Under the pieces are notes generated by a model. The model was not told where the DNA came from. It worked only from the letters and a program-made list of their open reading frames with translations, and did not search any database. Shown in pieces: positions 5,785-6,542 of a DNA stretch of 6,542 nt. A program made the translations under genes and the position numbers. The DNA is from an uncultured Methanomassiliicoccaceae archaeon (GTDB taxonomy: Archaea; Thermoplasmatota; Thermoplasmata; Methanomassiliicoccales; Methanomethylophilaceae): NCBI GenBank assembly GCA_945492685.1, contig CALYUZ010000046.1:1-6542 (forward strand). The letters are read 5' to 3'. Every line of letters starts with the position of its first letter. Positions within the stretch are counted from its first letter, which is position 1.

Positions 5785-6348
5785 TCAGTCCTCCATGAAG
5801 ACTCCTCTCCTGAAGTAGCTCTCGATCTTCTTCTGGAGAAGCATGAATCCGTCAATCATCGCATCGGGACGCGCGGGGCATCCGGGTATGTAGATGTCCA
5901 CGGGCACGATCTGGTCGAGACCCTGGACTGTGTTGTAGGAATCGTACCAGGGACCACCGGAGATGGCGCACTCTCCCATGGCCACAACCCACTTGGGGTT
6001 GGGGATCTGCTCGTACAGACGCCTGAGGTCGGGGCGGATCTTCTTGGAGATCCATCCGTTGACCAGCAGGATATCGGTCTGCCTGGGCGAGGAACGGTAG
6101 ATCATTCCGTAACGCTCGGCATCATACCTGGGTGCAGATGCGGCTGCCATCTCGAGTGCGCAGCAAGCGAGACCCCAGTGCAGAGGGTGCATGGAGTTCT
6201 TCATTGCCCACGACCAGATGGGTCCTGTCAGCGAGTCCACAGTCTTTTTCGTTCCAGAGCTGAGGAGGTCATTGATCATGGCGTTGGACCACGACATGAA
6301 CTCGTCAGCACTCATGGCTACAGCATGGGGGTAAAGGCTCATATCCAT
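5785..6348 (-). CDS. fpoB: FpoB/NuoB-like subunit B, carries iron-sulfur cluster N2
   Basis: Encodes 187 residues of the 20-kDa (NuoB/PSST) family, the cytoplasmic-side subunit that holds the terminal [4Fe-4S] cluster and passes electrons to the lipid-soluble carrier. The four expected ligands are visible: the adjacent pair Cys62-Cys63 in GLACCALEM, Cys127 in AMGECAISGGPW and Cys157 in PGCPARPDA. These match the family CC...C...GCP arrangement. The N-terminal 40 residues are less conserved. The stretch around residues 95-103 reads LVNGWISKK, where most relatives have a Gly-Thr rather than Gly-Trp. The chosen ATG (6346-6348) has GGAGG at 6356-6360, 7 bases upstream. A second in-frame ATG two codons later (6340-6342) is possible but its spacing is poorer. 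The gene overlaps the end of fpoA by 10 bases, and fpoC follows after 2 bases. Length is normal for the family. Confidence 0.98.
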   Translation of the reverse strand: MDMSLYPHAVAMSADEFMSWSNAMINDLLSSGTKKTVDSLTGPIWSWAMKNSMHPLHWGLACCALEMAAASAPRYDAERYGMIYRSSPRQTDILLVNGWISKKIRPDLRRLYEQIPNPKWVVAMGECAISGGPWYDSYNTVQGLDQIVPVDIYIPGCPARPDAMIDGFMLLQKKIESYFRRGVFMED

Positions 6349-6542
6349 ATGGTTTCCTCCTTTTTCAGAGCGTATGCGACCCCGAGAATCAGAATTCCGA
6401 AGAACATGACCATCAGGAGCTGTGCGGCGGCCGAGAGGCCAGAAAATGCAACAGCCCAGATCATCAAGAACGTCGCGACCAGGTCAAATACCACAAAAAT
6501 CAACGCAAAAGCGTAGTACTGGAACCTGAACTGGACGTGAGC
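6339..6542 (-). CDS. fpoA: FpoA/NuoA-like subunit A, 3' end only (5' end outside window)
   Basis: This is the C-terminal 67 residues of the small membrane subunit A (ND3 family), which sits at the junction of the hydrophilic and membrane arms of complex I-type enzymes. The reading frame is open to the window edge. The visible part begins AHVQFRFQYYAFALIFVVFD, matching the family pattern of an (R)F..(R)FYxxAxxFxxFD segment at the start of TM2. The Asp at about residue 20 of the fragment is the expected conserved acidic residue. A second hydrophobic segment (fragment residues about 41-58, QLLMVMFFGILILGVAYA) is TM3, followed by a charged tail ending KKEETIWI and a TGA stop. Its end overlaps the start of fpoB by 10 bases, which implies translational coupling. 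The start and TM1 lie outside the window, so the start cannot be judged. The family call is secure from sequence plus position before fpoB. Confidence 0.93.
   Translation of the reverse strand, partial: AHVQFRFQYYAFALIFVVFDLVATFLMIWAVAFSGLSAAAQLLMVMFFGILILGVAYALKKEETIWI

Noticed and set aside
5402..5818. 138-codon plus-strand open frame opposite fpoC (and a similar one at 4950-5369 opposite fpoD)
   Set aside because: Both are antisense shadows with Val/Asp/Gly-rich products and no family resemblance.
1..6542. Internal promoters, terminators, tRNA, CRISPR or insertion sequences
   Set aside because: Genes fill the window with at most 6 bases between them, and I see no inverted-repeat terminator, T-rich run, tRNA fold or repeated spacer pattern.

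Overview
All coding in this window is on the minus strand. It is one tightly packed operon encoding an archaeal complex I-like proton pump of the Fpo/Nuo family. Read in the direction of transcription (from 6542 down to 1), the order is fpoA (5' part missing), fpoB, fpoC, fpoD, fpoH, fpoI, fpoJ1, fpoJ2, fpoK and fpoL (3' part missing). Neighbouring genes overlap by 1 to 14 bases or are separated by 2 to 6 bases. There is no intergenic space for an internal promoter or terminator, and no RNA gene, insertion sequence or CRISPR array is visible.

The likely source is a methanogenic archaeon. The gene order, the direct step from fpoD to fpoH without nuoE/F/G, the two-piece fpoJ and the strong GGAGGTGA-type Shine-Dalgarno sequences all fit an Fpo operon. 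The moderately GC-rich composition and the FpoI architecture argue against Methanosarcina itself. A Methanomassiliicoccales-type (Thermoplasmatota) methanogen is my best guess, by inference only; I could not run a similarity search. Of the nine complete stop codons, eight are TGA and one is TAA. None is TAG, which would suit a pyrrolysine-using methanogen, but the sample is small.

Layout: the right end (about 6542-4176) encodes the hydrophilic arm subunits, namely the end of FpoA (membrane), FpoB (cluster N2), FpoC and FpoD (quinone-site subunit). The centre (4169-2257) encodes FpoH, the membrane anchor, and FpoI, the iron-sulfur wire. The left part (2257-1) encodes the membrane subunits FpoJ1, FpoJ2, FpoK and the first 435 residues of FpoL, an antiporter-like pump subunit. 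Together they should carry electrons from a cytoplasmic donor through the FpoI and FpoB iron-sulfur clusters to a lipid-soluble carrier at the FpoB/FpoD/FpoH interface, and couple this to ion export through FpoH/J/K/L.

The most notable feature is FpoI. It has four complete CxxCxxCxxxCP motifs instead of the usual two, arranged as a clear tandem duplication of the two-cluster ferredoxin module. A longer iron-sulfur wire on the donor side, in an operon without an obvious input module in view, suggests an unusual docking surface for the electron donor.
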